NCBI GenBank assembly: GCA_003605175.1
Contig: QWDA01000015.1
Coordinates: forward strand, 1-61,982
DNA: 61,982 nucleotides
Source of the DNA: Paracoccaceae bacterium
GTDB taxonomy: Bacteria > Pseudomonadota > Alphaproteobacteria > Rhodobacterales > Rhodobacteraceae
Reading direction: 5' to 3'
Of this stretch, positions 43,468-51,929 are shown one piece after another. A model generated the notes under the pieces. That model searched no databases. It had not been told where the DNA came from and saw nothing but the letters and a program-made list of their open reading frames with translations. Position 1 is the first letter of the stretch. The number at the start of each line of letters is the position of its first letter. Both the position numbers and the translations under genes were made by a program.

Positions 43468-43754
43468 TGACCTGATCCCCTGAATCCTCCCCGATTTTGG
43501 TTAGAGTTTTCCGCATGGAATCCCTGGCTGGGCGCGGAGCGGGAACGCATGAAAGCATCGAAGTTCACGGACGCGCAGAAGGCGTTCATCATCAAGCAGG
43601 CGGAGGACGGAACGCCCGTTGCGGAAGTCTGCGGGAAAGCCGGGATCAGTTCGGCGACATTCTTCAATCTTCAATTGGAAGAAGAAGTATGCGGGTCCGA
43701 TGCCTTCCGAGATGAAGCGCCTGAGAGAACTCGAGCAGGAGAATGCGCGGATGG
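43468..43754 (+). mobile_element. IS3-family remnant (left end only)
   Basis: Begins with TGACCTGATCCCCTGAATCC, resembling IS3-family termini, followed by a leader and the orfA gene. Similarity stops near 43754 after ENARM. The orfB integrase and right end are absent. It separates the galactoside operon from the shikimate block. Confidence 0.75.
43549..43754 (+). pseudogene. IS3-family OrfA with a 7-bp duplication frameshift
   Basis: Reads MKASKFTDAQKAFIIKQAED, then EVCGKAGISSATFFN, the HTH of IS3 OrfA proteins. A tandem duplication of CTTCAAT (43662-43668 and 43669-43675) then shifts the frame. The expected WKKKYAGPMPSEMKRLRELE continues in another frame before truncation. Removing one CTTCAAT copy would restore FFNWKKKY. 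Confidence 0.85.
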
Positions 43755-43926
43755 AATACCCATGCACTGTTCAGGCAAGACAAAGGGACTTTGATCTGCC
43801 CTCGCTCCTCCGGCGGTCGGCCCAGACGTCCCACGACAGCCCGAACTGTGCCGAATGGCCGCTGGTTGTAGACACCCGCTTCGCCCGCCTCGATACTCTC
43901 GCAGACATGAAACCGGGGACATCGTC
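43755..43926. other. Gap between IS3 remnant and GntR gene
   Basis: No gene or repeat recognised. It must contain the promoter of the GntR-type regulator, but no convincing boxes were found. The right boundary depends on the regulator's start choice. Confidence 0.4.
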
Positions 43927-44625
43927 GTGACGGCCAGTGTGGAAACCATGCGGTTCGAGACCGATCCTCGCGATGGCGAGACTGTTGGCGAAACCGCCTA
44001 CCGGCGCATTCGGCTGCATATCGTGAGCGGCCTGCTCATGCCGGGCGAAAAGCTGAAGCTCGAGCGGATGCGCGAGGTTTACGGCGCCTCCGTCACTACC
44101 CTGCGCGAGATACTGAACCGGCTGGCGGTGGAGGAACTGGTGGCCGCAGAGGGCCAGCGCGGCTTCCGGGTGGCCGCGGTCAGCGATGCCGAGCTGCGCG
44201 ACCTCGCCGAGCTGCGGATCCTCCTGGAGACACACGCACTCCTGCAATCGATGGCGTTGGGCGACCTCGACTGGGAGGCCGCGGTCGTCTCGTCTCATTA
44301 CAAGCTGGCCGCGATCGAGAAGGTCCTGATGCGGGACGCGCGCGAAGCGGTGGAGCAATGGGTCGCCGCCGACTGGGGCTTTCACTACGCGACCATCGCT
44401 GCCTGTCCGCAGCCTGTGCTGGCACGGACCCATGCCTCAGTCTTCGACCGCTTCGCCCGTTACCACATGCTGGCGCTCAACTTCCGGGGCGCGCCGGCGG
44501 CGGCGCAGCATGCCGAGCTGCGCGACCTCGTAATCGAGCGCAAGCCGGAGGCGGCCATCGACCTGCTGACCCATCACATCCGCAGCGGGGTGGAGCACAT
44601 CCTCGGCGGTGGCGGCTTCGGCTAG
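43927..44625 (+). CDS. GntR/FadR-family (FCD) transcriptional regulator
   Basis: A 232-residue regulator with an N-terminal winged helix (ETAYRRIRLHIVSGLLMPGE, KLERMREVYGASVTTLREIL) and a C-terminal helical FCD domain with the metal/ligand-binding pattern (LAELRILLETHAL, HYATIAACPQPVL, LTHHIRSG). GTG 43927 is taken as start; ATG 43948 is also possible. It converges on aroQ with a 9-bp gap. FCD regulators commonly sense small organic acids, fitting control of the neighbouring TRAP/shikimate genes. Confidence 0.88.
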   Translation: MTASVETMRFETDPRDGETVGETAYRRIRLHIVSGLLMPGEKLKLERMREVYGASVTTLREILNRLAVEELVAAEGQRGFRVAAVSDAELRDLAELRILLETHALLQSMALGDLDWEAAVVSSHYKLAAIEKVLMRDAREAVEQWVAADWGFHYATIAACPQPVLARTHASVFDRFARYHMLALNFRGAPAAAQHAELRDLVIERKPEAAIDLLTHHIRSGVEHILGGGGFG

Positions 44626-44634
44626 GGCGAGCCG

Positions 44635-45072
44635 TCAGCCCCGCGCCCACTCGGCCAGCTTGCGCAGGGCAAACTCATAGCCGCGGATGCCGAACCCCTC
44701 GATCTTGGCAGAGGCGGCCTTGGACGGGTAGCTGAGGTGCCGGAACGCGTCCCGCCGGAACAGCGGCGAGATATGCAGCTCGATGATCGGCCGGTCGTAG
44801 ATCAGCAGCGCATCGAGGATCGCGATGGAGGTCGAGGTGAAGCCGGCTGGGTTCAGGATCAGCCCAGCCGTGGTGCCGCGGCCCCGCTTGATCCAGCCCA
44901 TGATCTCGGCCTCGCTGTCGCTCTGGCAGAAGTCGATGTCGACGCCCTCCTCCCCGGCCACCCGCCGGCAGAGCGACTCGACGTCGGCCAGCGTCTCGTG
45001 CCCGTAGACCTCCGGCTGGCGTGTGCCGAGCATGTCGAGGTTGGGCCCGTTGATGATAAGGATAGTGTCCAT
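44635..45072 (-). CDS. aroQ: Type II 3-dehydroquinate dehydratase, catabolic-looking form
   Basis: A 145-residue AroQ-type dehydroquinase interconverting 3-dehydroquinate and 3-dehydroshikimate. IINGPNLDMLGTRQPEVYG contains the catalytic Arg and Tyr. However, the usual NPGAYTHTS block reads NPAGFTSTS and the usual EVHISN reads ELHISP. These differences suggest a divergent member. It is the last gene of the TRAP operon, 17 bp after the large permease. A role in quinate breakdown is inferred from neighbours. ATG 45072 follows GGAGATTTCC. Confidence 0.85.
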   Translation of the reverse strand: MDTILIINGPNLDMLGTRQPEVYGHETLADVESLCRRVAGEEGVDIDFCQSDSEAEIMGWIKRGRGTTAGLILNPAGFTSTSIAILDALLIYDRPIIELHISPLFRRDAFRHLSYPSKAASAKIEGFGIRGYEFALRKLAEWARG

Positions 45073-45089
45073 GGAAATCTCCGGAAGGG

Positions 45090-46385
45090 TCATCCGCCGT
45101 AGCCGTAGAGGCGCGGCAGCCAGAGCACGATGTCGGGCACGAAGGTGATGATGCCGAGCCCTCCGATCATGATCGCGAGGAAGGGCAACATGTGGCGGAT
45201 CGTCTCGCGGATCGGTGACTTGGTGATCGAGGTGACGACGAAGAGCAACAGGCCGTAGGGCGGCGTCGCGAGCCCGATCATCGTGTTGACCACGACGATC
45301 ACCCCGAAATGCACCGGATCCACGTCGAGCGAGACCGCCGTCGGCAGGAAGATCGGCACGATCACAAGGAGGATGGCGTTCGCCTCGAGCAGGCAGCCCA
45401 GCAGCAGCAGGATCGCATTGACCAGCAGAAGGAAGGTGATCCGAGTCAGCTCGGTATCGCCGAGCGCGTCGCGGATTACGCTGGGCACCTGCTCGATCGT
45501 CACGACATAGTTGAAGGCCAGCGCCCCCGCGATGAGGAAGCCTACCGCGGCGGTGGACTTGGCGGAGCTGCGGACCGTCTCGTAGGCCAGCCGCAGGCTG
45601 ACAGACCGGTAGAGCAGGATCGAGACGAGGAAGGCGTAGAGCGCGGCCAGCGCCGCCGCCTCGGTCGGCGTGGTGACGCCGCCGTAGATCCCGACCAGCA
45701 GTATCACCGGCATCAGCAGCGCCGGAACCGCCCGCAGGGTGATCCGCGGCAGCTCGCGCAGGGGGACCGGATCGTCCACCGGGTAGTCATGGATGCGGGC
45801 CTGCCAGGCATTCATCACCATCAGCAGGATGCCGAGGATCAGCCCCGGCGCCACACCGCCCAAGAAGAGGTAGCCGATCGACGTGTCCGAAACGAGGGCA
45901 TAGAGCACCATGGGGATCGACGGAGGGATGATCGGCCCGATGATCGCCGAAGCGGCCGTGATCGCACCGGCATAGGCGCCCGGATACTTCCCGTCCTTGG
46001 TCATCAGGTTGATGATGATCCGCCCCATGCCCACCGCATCCGCGATGGCCGAGCCGGACATGCCCGAGAAGATCAGCGACGAGACCACGTTGACATGCCC
46101 GAGGCCGCCACGGAACCGCCCGACGAGCGCTCGGCAGAAGTCGAGCAGCTTGTCCGAGAGCGAGCCCACGTTCATCAGGTCGGCCGCAAAGATGAACAGC
46201 GGGATCGCCAGCAGCACGTAGGAACCGTAGAGGCCTGTCAGCATCTGCTCGAAGGCGATGGACATGTCCTGCCCCTGCAGCAGCAGGTAGAAAACCGACG
46301 AGGCGAGCATCGCGTGCCCGATCGGCAGCCCTATGATCGCGGAGCCGATGATGAGGGCGACGGCGACGCCGAATTCCCAGCTCAT
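45090..46385 (-). CDS. TRAP transporter large permease (DctM type)
   Basis: A 431-residue membrane protein with about twelve helices, standard for TRAP large subunits. Hallmarks are AIPLFIFAADLMNVGSLSDK, SGMSGSAIADAVGMG, ASAIIGPIIPPSIPMV and NTMIGLATPPYGL. It provides sodium-coupled uptake with the small permease and binding protein. Its ATG overlaps the small permease stop by four bases. In this cluster the substrate is probably shikimate or quinate. Confidence 0.93.
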   Translation of the reverse strand: MSWEFGVAVALIIGSAIIGLPIGHAMLASSVFYLLLQGQDMSIAFEQMLTGLYGSYVLLAIPLFIFAADLMNVGSLSDKLLDFCRALVGRFRGGLGHVNVVSSLIFSGMSGSAIADAVGMGRIIINLMTKDGKYPGAYAGAITAASAIIGPIIPPSIPMVLYALVSDTSIGYLFLGGVAPGLILGILLMVMNAWQARIHDYPVDDPVPLRELPRITLRAVPALLMPVILLVGIYGGVTTPTEAAALAALYAFLVSILLYRSVSLRLAYETVRSSAKSTAAVGFLIAGALAFNYVVTIEQVPSVIRDALGDTELTRITFLLLVNAILLLLGCLLEANAILLVIVPIFLPTAVSLDVDPVHFGVIVVVNTMIGLATPPYGLLLFVVTSITKSPIRETIRHMLPFLAIMIGGLGIITFVPDIVLWLPRLYGYGG

Positions 46386-46909
46386 TCGGAGAAATCCTTG
46401 TGCCCGAGGTCGTCGGCGGCCGAGAGGCCCGTGTCCCGTCCGCTCGCCGCGCCCCAGCCGATCCAGCCGTAGCGCAGGATCGACACGACCGAGAAGATCA
46501 GCGCGACGGAATAGACCCAGCTGAACGGGATATCGAGGTAGGAGGTCTCCTGGACCTTCATGAAGGTCACGAAGTCCCACAGCGCCGGCAGCGACCAGGC
46601 GTAGATGCCGACCAGCATCACCGAGAAGATGACCCGGAACCACCGCCGGACCTCGGGCGAGACACTGCCGTAGAGGATGTCGAAGCGGATCTCGTCGCGT
46701 TCCTCGACCGAGACGGACTGCCCCCAGAGCAGGATCCAGAGCCAGGCGATCACGCAGACCTCGACCGTCCAGCCGACCGGGCTGTCGATCACGTAGCGCA
46801 TGAAGACCTGGATGATGAAACAGACGAACATCGCGGCCAGTAGGATCGCCGGCACCGCGTCGGCGAGGCCCCGCAGGATGCGAATGGACCGTGAGGGCGA
46901 GGTTGACAT
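46382..46909 (-). CDS. TRAP transporter small permease (DctQ type)
   Basis: A 175-residue protein with four helices, typical of DctQ. VIDSPVGWTVEVCVIAWLWI (shortened) is the family-like block. ATG 46909 is chosen because an in-frame start 11 codons earlier lies inside the hairpin that follows dctP. It overlaps the large permease gene. Confidence 0.9.
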   Translation of the reverse strand: MSTSPSRSIRILRGLADAVPAILLAAMFVCFIIQVFMRYVIDSPVGWTVEVCVIAWLWILLWGQSVSVEERDEIRFDILYGSVSPEVRRWFRVIFSVMLVGIYAWSLPALWDFVTFMKVQETSYLDIPFSWVYSVALIFSVVSILRYGWIGWGAASGRDTGLSAADDLGHKDFSE

Positions 46910-46925
46910 GGGCAGGTTTCCCGCA

Positions 46926-46956
46926 CGCCGGGCCCGCCGCATCGGCAGGCCCGGCG
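46926..46956 (-). promoter_or_regulatory. Hairpin after the TRAP binding-protein gene
   Basis: CGCCGGGCC at 46926-46934 pairs perfectly with GGCCCGGCG at 46948-46956 (13-base loop). It follows the binding-protein stop by about 20 bp, the same place as the hairpin in the ABC operon, and probably raises the binding-protein to permease ratio. Confidence 0.55.
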
Positions 46957-46975
46957 CCAGTTGGATCAGGTTGGC

Positions 46976-47968
46976 TTACTCGGCGAGAGCGTTGATGCGG
47001 TCGATCATGCCTTCGGGCCAGCTCGTCGCGAACTCAGACTCGAGGTATTTCGCCTGCGCGTATGCGCGGAAGGCGTCCCGGTCCGGTTCGTAGACGCGCA
47101 GACCCTCGCCCTTGAAGAACTCCACAAGCTCGGCCTCGCGGTCGAGGTGCCGCTGGGTCGATTTTGCGATGGCCGCATCCACGGCCGACTGCAGGTTCTC
47201 CTGCTGTTCGGGCGAGAAGCCGTCCCAAAGCTCCCTCGAGATCGCCAGCACGTCGAAGCCGACCAGGTGGCCAGTCATGACGATCTGTTTCGTCACCTCG
47301 TAGAACTTCATGTTGTAGTCGTTGGGCAGCGGGTTGTCCTGGCCGTCGATCGCGCCGGTCTGCAGCGCGGTGTAGACCTCCGCATAGGCGAGCGGGGTGG
47401 GATTGGCGCCGATCGCCTCGCCCAGGAACTGCCATGCGTCGCCGCCGGGCATGCGCATGGTGATGCCGTTCAGGTCCTCTGGCGTCTGCACGTCGATCTC
47501 CGGCGCGAGGTTCACCTGACGAGTGCCGAAATAGACGGGGGCGAGGACGTGAAGTCCGGCTTCGGCGGCCATCGCCTTGAGCTCGTCACCGACCTCGCTG
47601 TCGAAGGTCGCCTGCAGATGGGCCGCGTCGTCGAAGAGATAGGCCGAGGTCACGATGGACCATTCCGGGATCTGCTCTGCGATCGTCTGCGGTGCGACGA
47701 GGCCCATTTCGAGGTTGCCGCGCTGGATCGAGGTCATCTCGGACCCCTGGGCCACGAGGGTGGCGCCATTGAAGACCTGCAGGTCGAAGGTGCCGGACAC
47801 GGCTTCGGCGATCTCGGCGAAGGCCTCGGCCCGGATGTCGTTGTCGGAGACCACCGAGGAGAGCCGCAGCACCGGCAGGTCCTGGGCGACGGCCGCCCCC
47901 GGCAGGGCGAAGGCCGTAGCGGTGGCCAGCGCGGCCGCGAGCGCGGTCCGGCGGTTGAGATCTGTCAT
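46976..47968 (-). CDS. TRAP transporter substrate-binding protein (DctP type)
   Basis: A 330-residue periplasmic binding protein with an NRRTALAAALATATAFALPG signal (a twin-Arg pattern, possibly Tat or Sec) ending near AVA. Family blocks are PEDLNGITMRMPGGDAWQFL, where the Arg binds the ligand carboxylate, and TGAIDGQDNPLPNDY. GGGAGGAAACC precedes ATG 47968. It is the first transporter gene, after the dehydroshikimate dehydratase. Confidence 0.93.
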   Translation of the reverse strand: MTDLNRRTALAAALATATAFALPGAAVAQDLPVLRLSSVVSDNDIRAEAFAEIAEAVSGTFDLQVFNGATLVAQGSEMTSIQRGNLEMGLVAPQTIAEQIPEWSIVTSAYLFDDAAHLQATFDSEVGDELKAMAAEAGLHVLAPVYFGTRQVNLAPEIDVQTPEDLNGITMRMPGGDAWQFLGEAIGANPTPLAYAEVYTALQTGAIDGQDNPLPNDYNMKFYEVTKQIVMTGHLVGFDVLAISRELWDGFSPEQQENLQSAVDAAIAKSTQRHLDREAELVEFFKGEGLRVYEPDRDAFRAYAQAKYLESEFATSWPEGMIDRINALAE

Positions 47969-48026
47969 TGGTTTCCTCCCTTTGATGCGCCCCGCCCGTC
48001 TTGGCGGGATTTGGTATTTCGTATGA

Positions 48027-48045
48027 TAGAACGTCATCTGTCCTA
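48027..48045. promoter_or_regulatory. Inverted repeat upstream of the TRAP genes
   Basis: TAGAAC-N7-GTCCTA (5 of 6 pairs) lies between the dehydratase and dctP genes, flanked by nearly symmetric ATTTC and GAAAT. The size suits a GntR/FCD regulator site. It may give the TRAP-aroQ genes their own promoter control. Confidence 0.4.
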
Positions 48046-48061
48046 CATTTGAAATCTGCTG

Positions 48062-49945
48062 TCAGGCCGACGGCATCCCCTTCGGCCGTTGCAGACGTTT
48101 CTGAGCGGCGATGCGGAAGGGCGCGTTGGGGGCGCCGTAGCCGGTATAGCCGGCGCGTCTTTCCACGATCTCGACGAAGAGCTGCCCCGCGAAGGGCCGG
48201 GAATAGAGCTGGAAGAACTCTCCCGCACCGTCCGCGTCGTAGAGGATGTTCTCCTCCCGCATCCGCGCCAGTGTGTCGGGAGAAAGGTCGAACCGCGCGG
48301 CGAGGTCGTCGAAGTAGTTGGGCGACAGCGGCAGGGCCTCGAAGCCGCGCTCGCGCAGGGCGGCGGCGGTGGCAAAGATGTCGTCGGTGGCCAGCGCGAT
48401 ATGCTGCACCGACCCGCCGAAGCCGCCCGCCAGGAAGGACCCCGCCAAGGTCCGGTGAGTCTCGGCCCCGTTCAGGGTGATGCGGAACGCCCCGCCCGGC
48501 GTGGCGATGGCCCGGCTGCGCACCAGCCCGTCGGGGTCGATGACGTCGACCATGGGCGCCTTCGCCATGTCGAACAGCGTGGTGTAGAACAGCGACCACG
48601 ACAGCATCTCGTCATAGGTCATGGTCTGGGCGATGTGATCGACCCGCGTCAGGCCCACGCCGCGTTCGTCGCCGTCCTCGGGCAGGAACTCCACGTCCCA
48701 GACCTGGGCAAGCGCGCCGTCGTCGATGAAGTGCATCACGCTGCCCCCGAGGCCCCGGATCGCGGGGAGGGGCATCTCTCCGGGACCGAGCGGTTGGGAG
48801 AAGGGCTTGACCCCCAGGGCCTTGGCGCGGGCGATCATGTCGGCGGCGGAGCCGACGGTGAGGCCGATGTCGCAGACGGTGGTGCCCCGCGCGTTCCACG
48901 CGGTCCCGGCATGGCCCTCGGTCTCGGCGTTCAGGATGATGCGGATGTCGCCCTGCTGCCAGATCCAGACCGACTTCGAGACGTGCCGCCCCGCCCGCCG
49001 GAAGCCAAGGCATGCCAGCAGCGTCTCGAGCGCGGCCAGGTCTGCGCCTTGCGCGGCGAACTCCACGAAGGCGGTGTCGCGGACGGTGACCGGGGCCGGC
49101 AACTCCGGCAGGCCCAGCGCGACCTCCGGCTCGATTCTGCGCACCTCGTCCATCAGCGCCACGATGGAGCGGTAGCCATCCTGCGCGATGGTCCCGGGCG
49201 AGCCGCCGCGGAACTGGTCGTTGAAGATCTCGAGGCTGATCGGGCCGTTATACCCGGTCGCACTCACCGCCTGCATGAAGGCGGTGACGTTGAGGTCGCC
49301 CTCGCCCGGCATGTTGCGGAAGTGACGGGACCAGTAGAGCAGGTCCATGTCGATCTTCGGCGCGTCGGCAAGCTGGACGAAGAAGATGCGGTCGCCGGGG
49401 ATGCGCCGGATCGTCTCCGGGTCGATGCCTCGGGCGAGGGTGTGGAAGCTGTCGAGGATCAGGCCGACATTCGGATGGTCGGCGCGGCGGACCACTTCCC
49501 AAGCGTCGCGGTGGTCGTTCACATGCCGGCCCCATGCGAGGGCCTCGTAACCGACCCGCAGGCCCCGGGCCGCCGCCCTTTTGCCCAGCTCGGCAAAATC
49601 CGCCGCCGCCCGGTCGATCCCGCCCACGGCCTCCGGGTGGCAGGACGAGCACACGAGGACAAGGTCGCAGCCCAGCTCCGCCATGACATCGAACTTGCGC
49701 TCGATGCGGTCGAAGGCCTTGGTCCGAAGCGCCCCCGGCAGCCCCTCGAAATCGCGGAAGGGCTGGAACAGCATGACATCGAGCCCCGCATCCCGGATGC
49801 GCTGGCCCACGGCACGCGGGCTGCGGATGTCGGCGATGAAATCCTGCTCGAAGATCTCGATTCCATCGAAACCGGCGGCGGCGATGGCCTCGATCTTTTC
49901 CTCGAGATTGCCCGAGATGGAGACGGTGGCGATACCTGTCCTCAT
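48062..49945 (-). CDS. quiC: 3-Dehydroshikimate dehydratase (isomerase-like + HPPD-like fusion)
   Basis: A 627-residue bifunctional-looking protein. Residues 1-285 form a xylose-isomerase-like TIM barrel (SISGNLEEKIEAIAAAGFDG, GLILDSFHTLARG, GPISLEIFNDQF). Residues 290-627 form a 4-hydroxyphenylpyruvate-dioxygenase-like VOC domain (RVDHIAQTM, GSVQHIALATDDIF, YSRPFAGQLFVEIVERR). This fusion is characteristic of the QuiC-type dehydroshikimate dehydratase that makes protocatechuate with the N-domain. The ATG overlaps the shikimate dehydrogenase stop. The operon context strongly supports the assignment. Confidence 0.9.
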   Translation of the reverse strand: MRTGIATVSISGNLEEKIEAIAAAGFDGIEIFEQDFIADIRSPRAVGQRIRDAGLDVMLFQPFRDFEGLPGALRTKAFDRIERKFDVMAELGCDLVLVCSSCHPEAVGGIDRAAADFAELGKRAAARGLRVGYEALAWGRHVNDHRDAWEVVRRADHPNVGLILDSFHTLARGIDPETIRRIPGDRIFFVQLADAPKIDMDLLYWSRHFRNMPGEGDLNVTAFMQAVSATGYNGPISLEIFNDQFRGGSPGTIAQDGYRSIVALMDEVRRIEPEVALGLPELPAPVTVRDTAFVEFAAQGADLAALETLLACLGFRRAGRHVSKSVWIWQQGDIRIILNAETEGHAGTAWNARGTTVCDIGLTVGSAADMIARAKALGVKPFSQPLGPGEMPLPAIRGLGGSVMHFIDDGALAQVWDVEFLPEDGDERGVGLTRVDHIAQTMTYDEMLSWSLFYTTLFDMAKAPMVDVIDPDGLVRSRAIATPGGAFRITLNGAETHRTLAGSFLAGGFGGSVQHIALATDDIFATAAALRERGFEALPLSPNYFDDLAARFDLSPDTLARMREENILYDADGAGEFFQLYSRPFAGQLFVEIVERRAGYTGYGAPNAPFRIAAQKRLQRPKGMPSA

Positions 49946-50814
49946 GGCGCCCGAAGTTCCTCCAGTTTCCTGAAGGTGGCGCGCATCCGGTCCGCGTCGG
50001 CGGGGTGGCCGCTGAACAGTTGGAAGGCCCGGACGGCCTGGAACACGGCCATGCCTTCCCCGCTCAGGGTGCGGCACCCGAGAGCACGGGCGGTGCGCAG
50101 GAATTCGGTCTCCAGCGGAAAGTAGATGATGTCGGCGATCCAGTGGCGCGGCTCCAGCCGGGCAGGGTCGATGGGCATGCCGGGCAGCTTGGCCATGCCG
50201 ACGGGCGTCGCGTTGACGATGCCGGTGGCAAGGGAAGCGGCCTCGGCCAGGTTGCTTGCGGGCTCGGCCTGAGGCACGGCACGGGCCAGCGCCTCGGCCG
50301 CGCCCTCGCGCGTGTCTGCAATCCGGATGCGCTCCGCGCCCATGTCGGACAACGCGTGCGCCAGCGCCCCGCCCGCGCCGCCGGCTCCGATCAGCAGCAC
50401 GTCGGTCAGGGGCGCCCCGGGCAGGCCCGTGCGCAGGCTTTCGGCAAAACCCCAGAAGTCGGTGTTGTGGCCGAACCTTTCGCCGTCGCGGAACACCACC
50501 GTGTTGACCGCGCCGACGCGGCGCGCCGCATCCGATAGGTGATGCAGGTGGGACATGACAGCCTGCTTGTAGGGGAAGGTGACGTTCAGCCCGACGAAGC
50601 CCTCTGCCTCGGCCCGGGACAGGATCGCCGGCAGGTCGTCCTCGGTGTCTGCGTCGGTGTCGAGCAGGACGTAGCGGCAGTCCAGTCCCTGCGCCGCCGC
50701 CTCGGCCTCGTGCATTGCCGGGGTGCGGGAGAGCTGGATGCCGCGGCCGACGAGACCCATTCGGAGCAGGCGGGCGGGTTCGTTCTGAGCCTTTGTCGCC
50801 GTATCGGTCTGCAT
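49942..50814 (-). CDS. aroE: Shikimate/quinate dehydrogenase
   Basis: A 290-residue AroE-family dehydrogenase. Catalytic Lys83 is in NVTFPYKQ and Asp119 in HNTDFWGF; Asn104 in GAVNTVV completes the site. The nucleotide motif is LLIGAGGAGGALAHAL. The N-terminal substrate motif reads QLSRTPAMHE instead of the usual SLSPxMHN, typical of catabolic copies. It oxidises shikimate to 3-dehydroshikimate or quinate to dehydroquinate. GGAGAGGCCACAGCGCG precedes ATG 50814. First gene of the operon, facing a TetR regulator. Confidence 0.88.
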   Translation of the reverse strand: MQTDTATKAQNEPARLLRMGLVGRGIQLSRTPAMHEAEAAAQGLDCRYVLLDTDADTEDDLPAILSRAEAEGFVGLNVTFPYKQAVMSHLHHLSDAARRVGAVNTVVFRDGERFGHNTDFWGFAESLRTGLPGAPLTDVLLIGAGGAGGALAHALSDMGAERIRIADTREGAAEALARAVPQAEPASNLAEAASLATGIVNATPVGMAKLPGMPIDPARLEPRHWIADIIYFPLETEFLRTARALGCRTLSGEGMAVFQAVRAFQLFSGHPADADRMRATFRKLEELRAP

Positions 50815-50863
50815 CGCGCTGTGGCCTCTCCTCCACGTCCTCGGCGGCAAATTGTTCTATACG

Positions 50864-50889
50864 GTACATTTCGTCAAGTCGAAATGTAC
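50864..50889. promoter_or_regulatory. Perfect TetR operator palindrome, shikimate operon
   Basis: GTACATTTCG-TCAAGT-CGAAATGTAC has 10-bp perfect arms and lies midway between the divergent aroE-like and TetR genes. It is the most symmetric sequence in this region and the likely binding site of the adjacent TetR protein. Confidence 0.75.
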
Positions 50890-50936
50890 TGACCTGACCA
50901 TTTGGTTTATACTAAGGTTTTCGGTTAGGTGCGGGC

Positions 50937-51605
50937 ATGGCGATGACAACCGAAGCAGACCGGCGCGGCTGGACGCAGAATCCCGAGGCGGTGAAGCAGG
51001 ATATCCTGACCGTCGCCCTCTCCGAGTTCGCGGCGAACGGCTTTTCCGGAGCGCGGGTCGACACCATCGCGTCGCGCACGCAGACCTCCAAGCGGATGAT
51101 CTACTACTATTTCGGCGACAAGCGGGGCTTGTATACCCGGGCGCTGGAGGCTGCCTACCTCAAGGTCCGAGAGGGCGAGGCCGCGCTCGACCTCGATCAC
51201 CTGCCGCCGCAGGAGGCGCTGGCCCGGCTGGTCGCCTTCACCTTCGATCACCACCGGGCAAATCCGGATTTCATCCGCATGGTGATGATCGAGAACATCC
51301 ACAACGCGGAGAACCTGGCGAACAGCGAGGTGATACGGGACCTCAACGTCGCCGCGATCGACAAGCTCGCCGTAATCTGTCGCCGCGGTCAGCAGGACGG
51401 GGTGTTCCGCGCCGCGCTCGATCCCGTCGCCCTGCACTGGCAAATCAGCGCCGCCAGCTTCTTCAACGTCTCGAACCGGCCAACATTCTCGGCGATCTTC
51501 GGAAGCGAGCTCTTCGAGGAGCCGGCGCAGGAGGCAATCCGGCAACAGACCGTCGACGCCATCCTAGCCATGGCCTGCACGACCCAACCAGCACGCCCGA
51601 CCTAA
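50937..51605 (+). CDS. TetR-family regulator of the shikimate/quinate genes
   Basis: A 222-residue TetR-family protein with HTH blocks FAANGFSGARVDTIASRTQT and SKRMIYYYFGDKRGLY. It has a TetR_C-like domain (LVAFTFDHHRANPDFIRMVM) seen in regulators of aromatic-acid pathways. ATG 50937 follows a weak GGTGCGGGC. The divergent palindrome indicates control of the aroE-quiC operon, probably released by shikimate, quinate or a derivative. Confidence 0.9.
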   Translation: MAMTTEADRRGWTQNPEAVKQDILTVALSEFAANGFSGARVDTIASRTQTSKRMIYYYFGDKRGLYTRALEAAYLKVREGEAALDLDHLPPQEALARLVAFTFDHHRANPDFIRMVMIENIHNAENLANSEVIRDLNVAAIDKLAVICRRGQQDGVFRAALDPVALHWQISAASFFNVSNRPTFSAIFGSELFEEPAQEAIRQQTVDAILAMACTTQPARPT

Positions 51606-51929
51606 AGGTTCGATTTCCGTTCCATCTCACCGAACGCGACTCTGTTCGAAGTGTTTAGGTCTCTTGCCCAGAAAAGATCCTGGTGACAGTGCCTTACGGC
51701 TAATTCACCAAACCCGCGCAGTCATGAGGTCCGGAGACTATCGCTCGTGAAAGACCACTTTCCTCCCTCCCGGCACCGGGAGCGGTGCTCAGCCTCTCCC
51801 GCATAACCCTCGAAAACACGGATGAGATTGAACACCCCCTTTCGCCGCGATTGTGCTATTTTCTCAGCCGCGGGCGACCGCGTGGCAAAGAGCGGAGCGC
51901 GAGGGGGAAGGCTTCGTCGCGCAGCCAGA
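51606..51929. other. Region between TetR gene and IS110 transposase
   Basis: No gene recognised. The right half probably belongs to the IS110 element, whose ends lack obvious inverted repeats, so the boundary is not visible. Short patches suggest older remnant sequence. Confidence 0.4.

Noticed and set aside
48089-50125. 678-codon open frame on the plus strand
   Set aside because: Antisense to the dehydroshikimate dehydratase gene and low-complexity in composition; no motif or ribosome-binding site.
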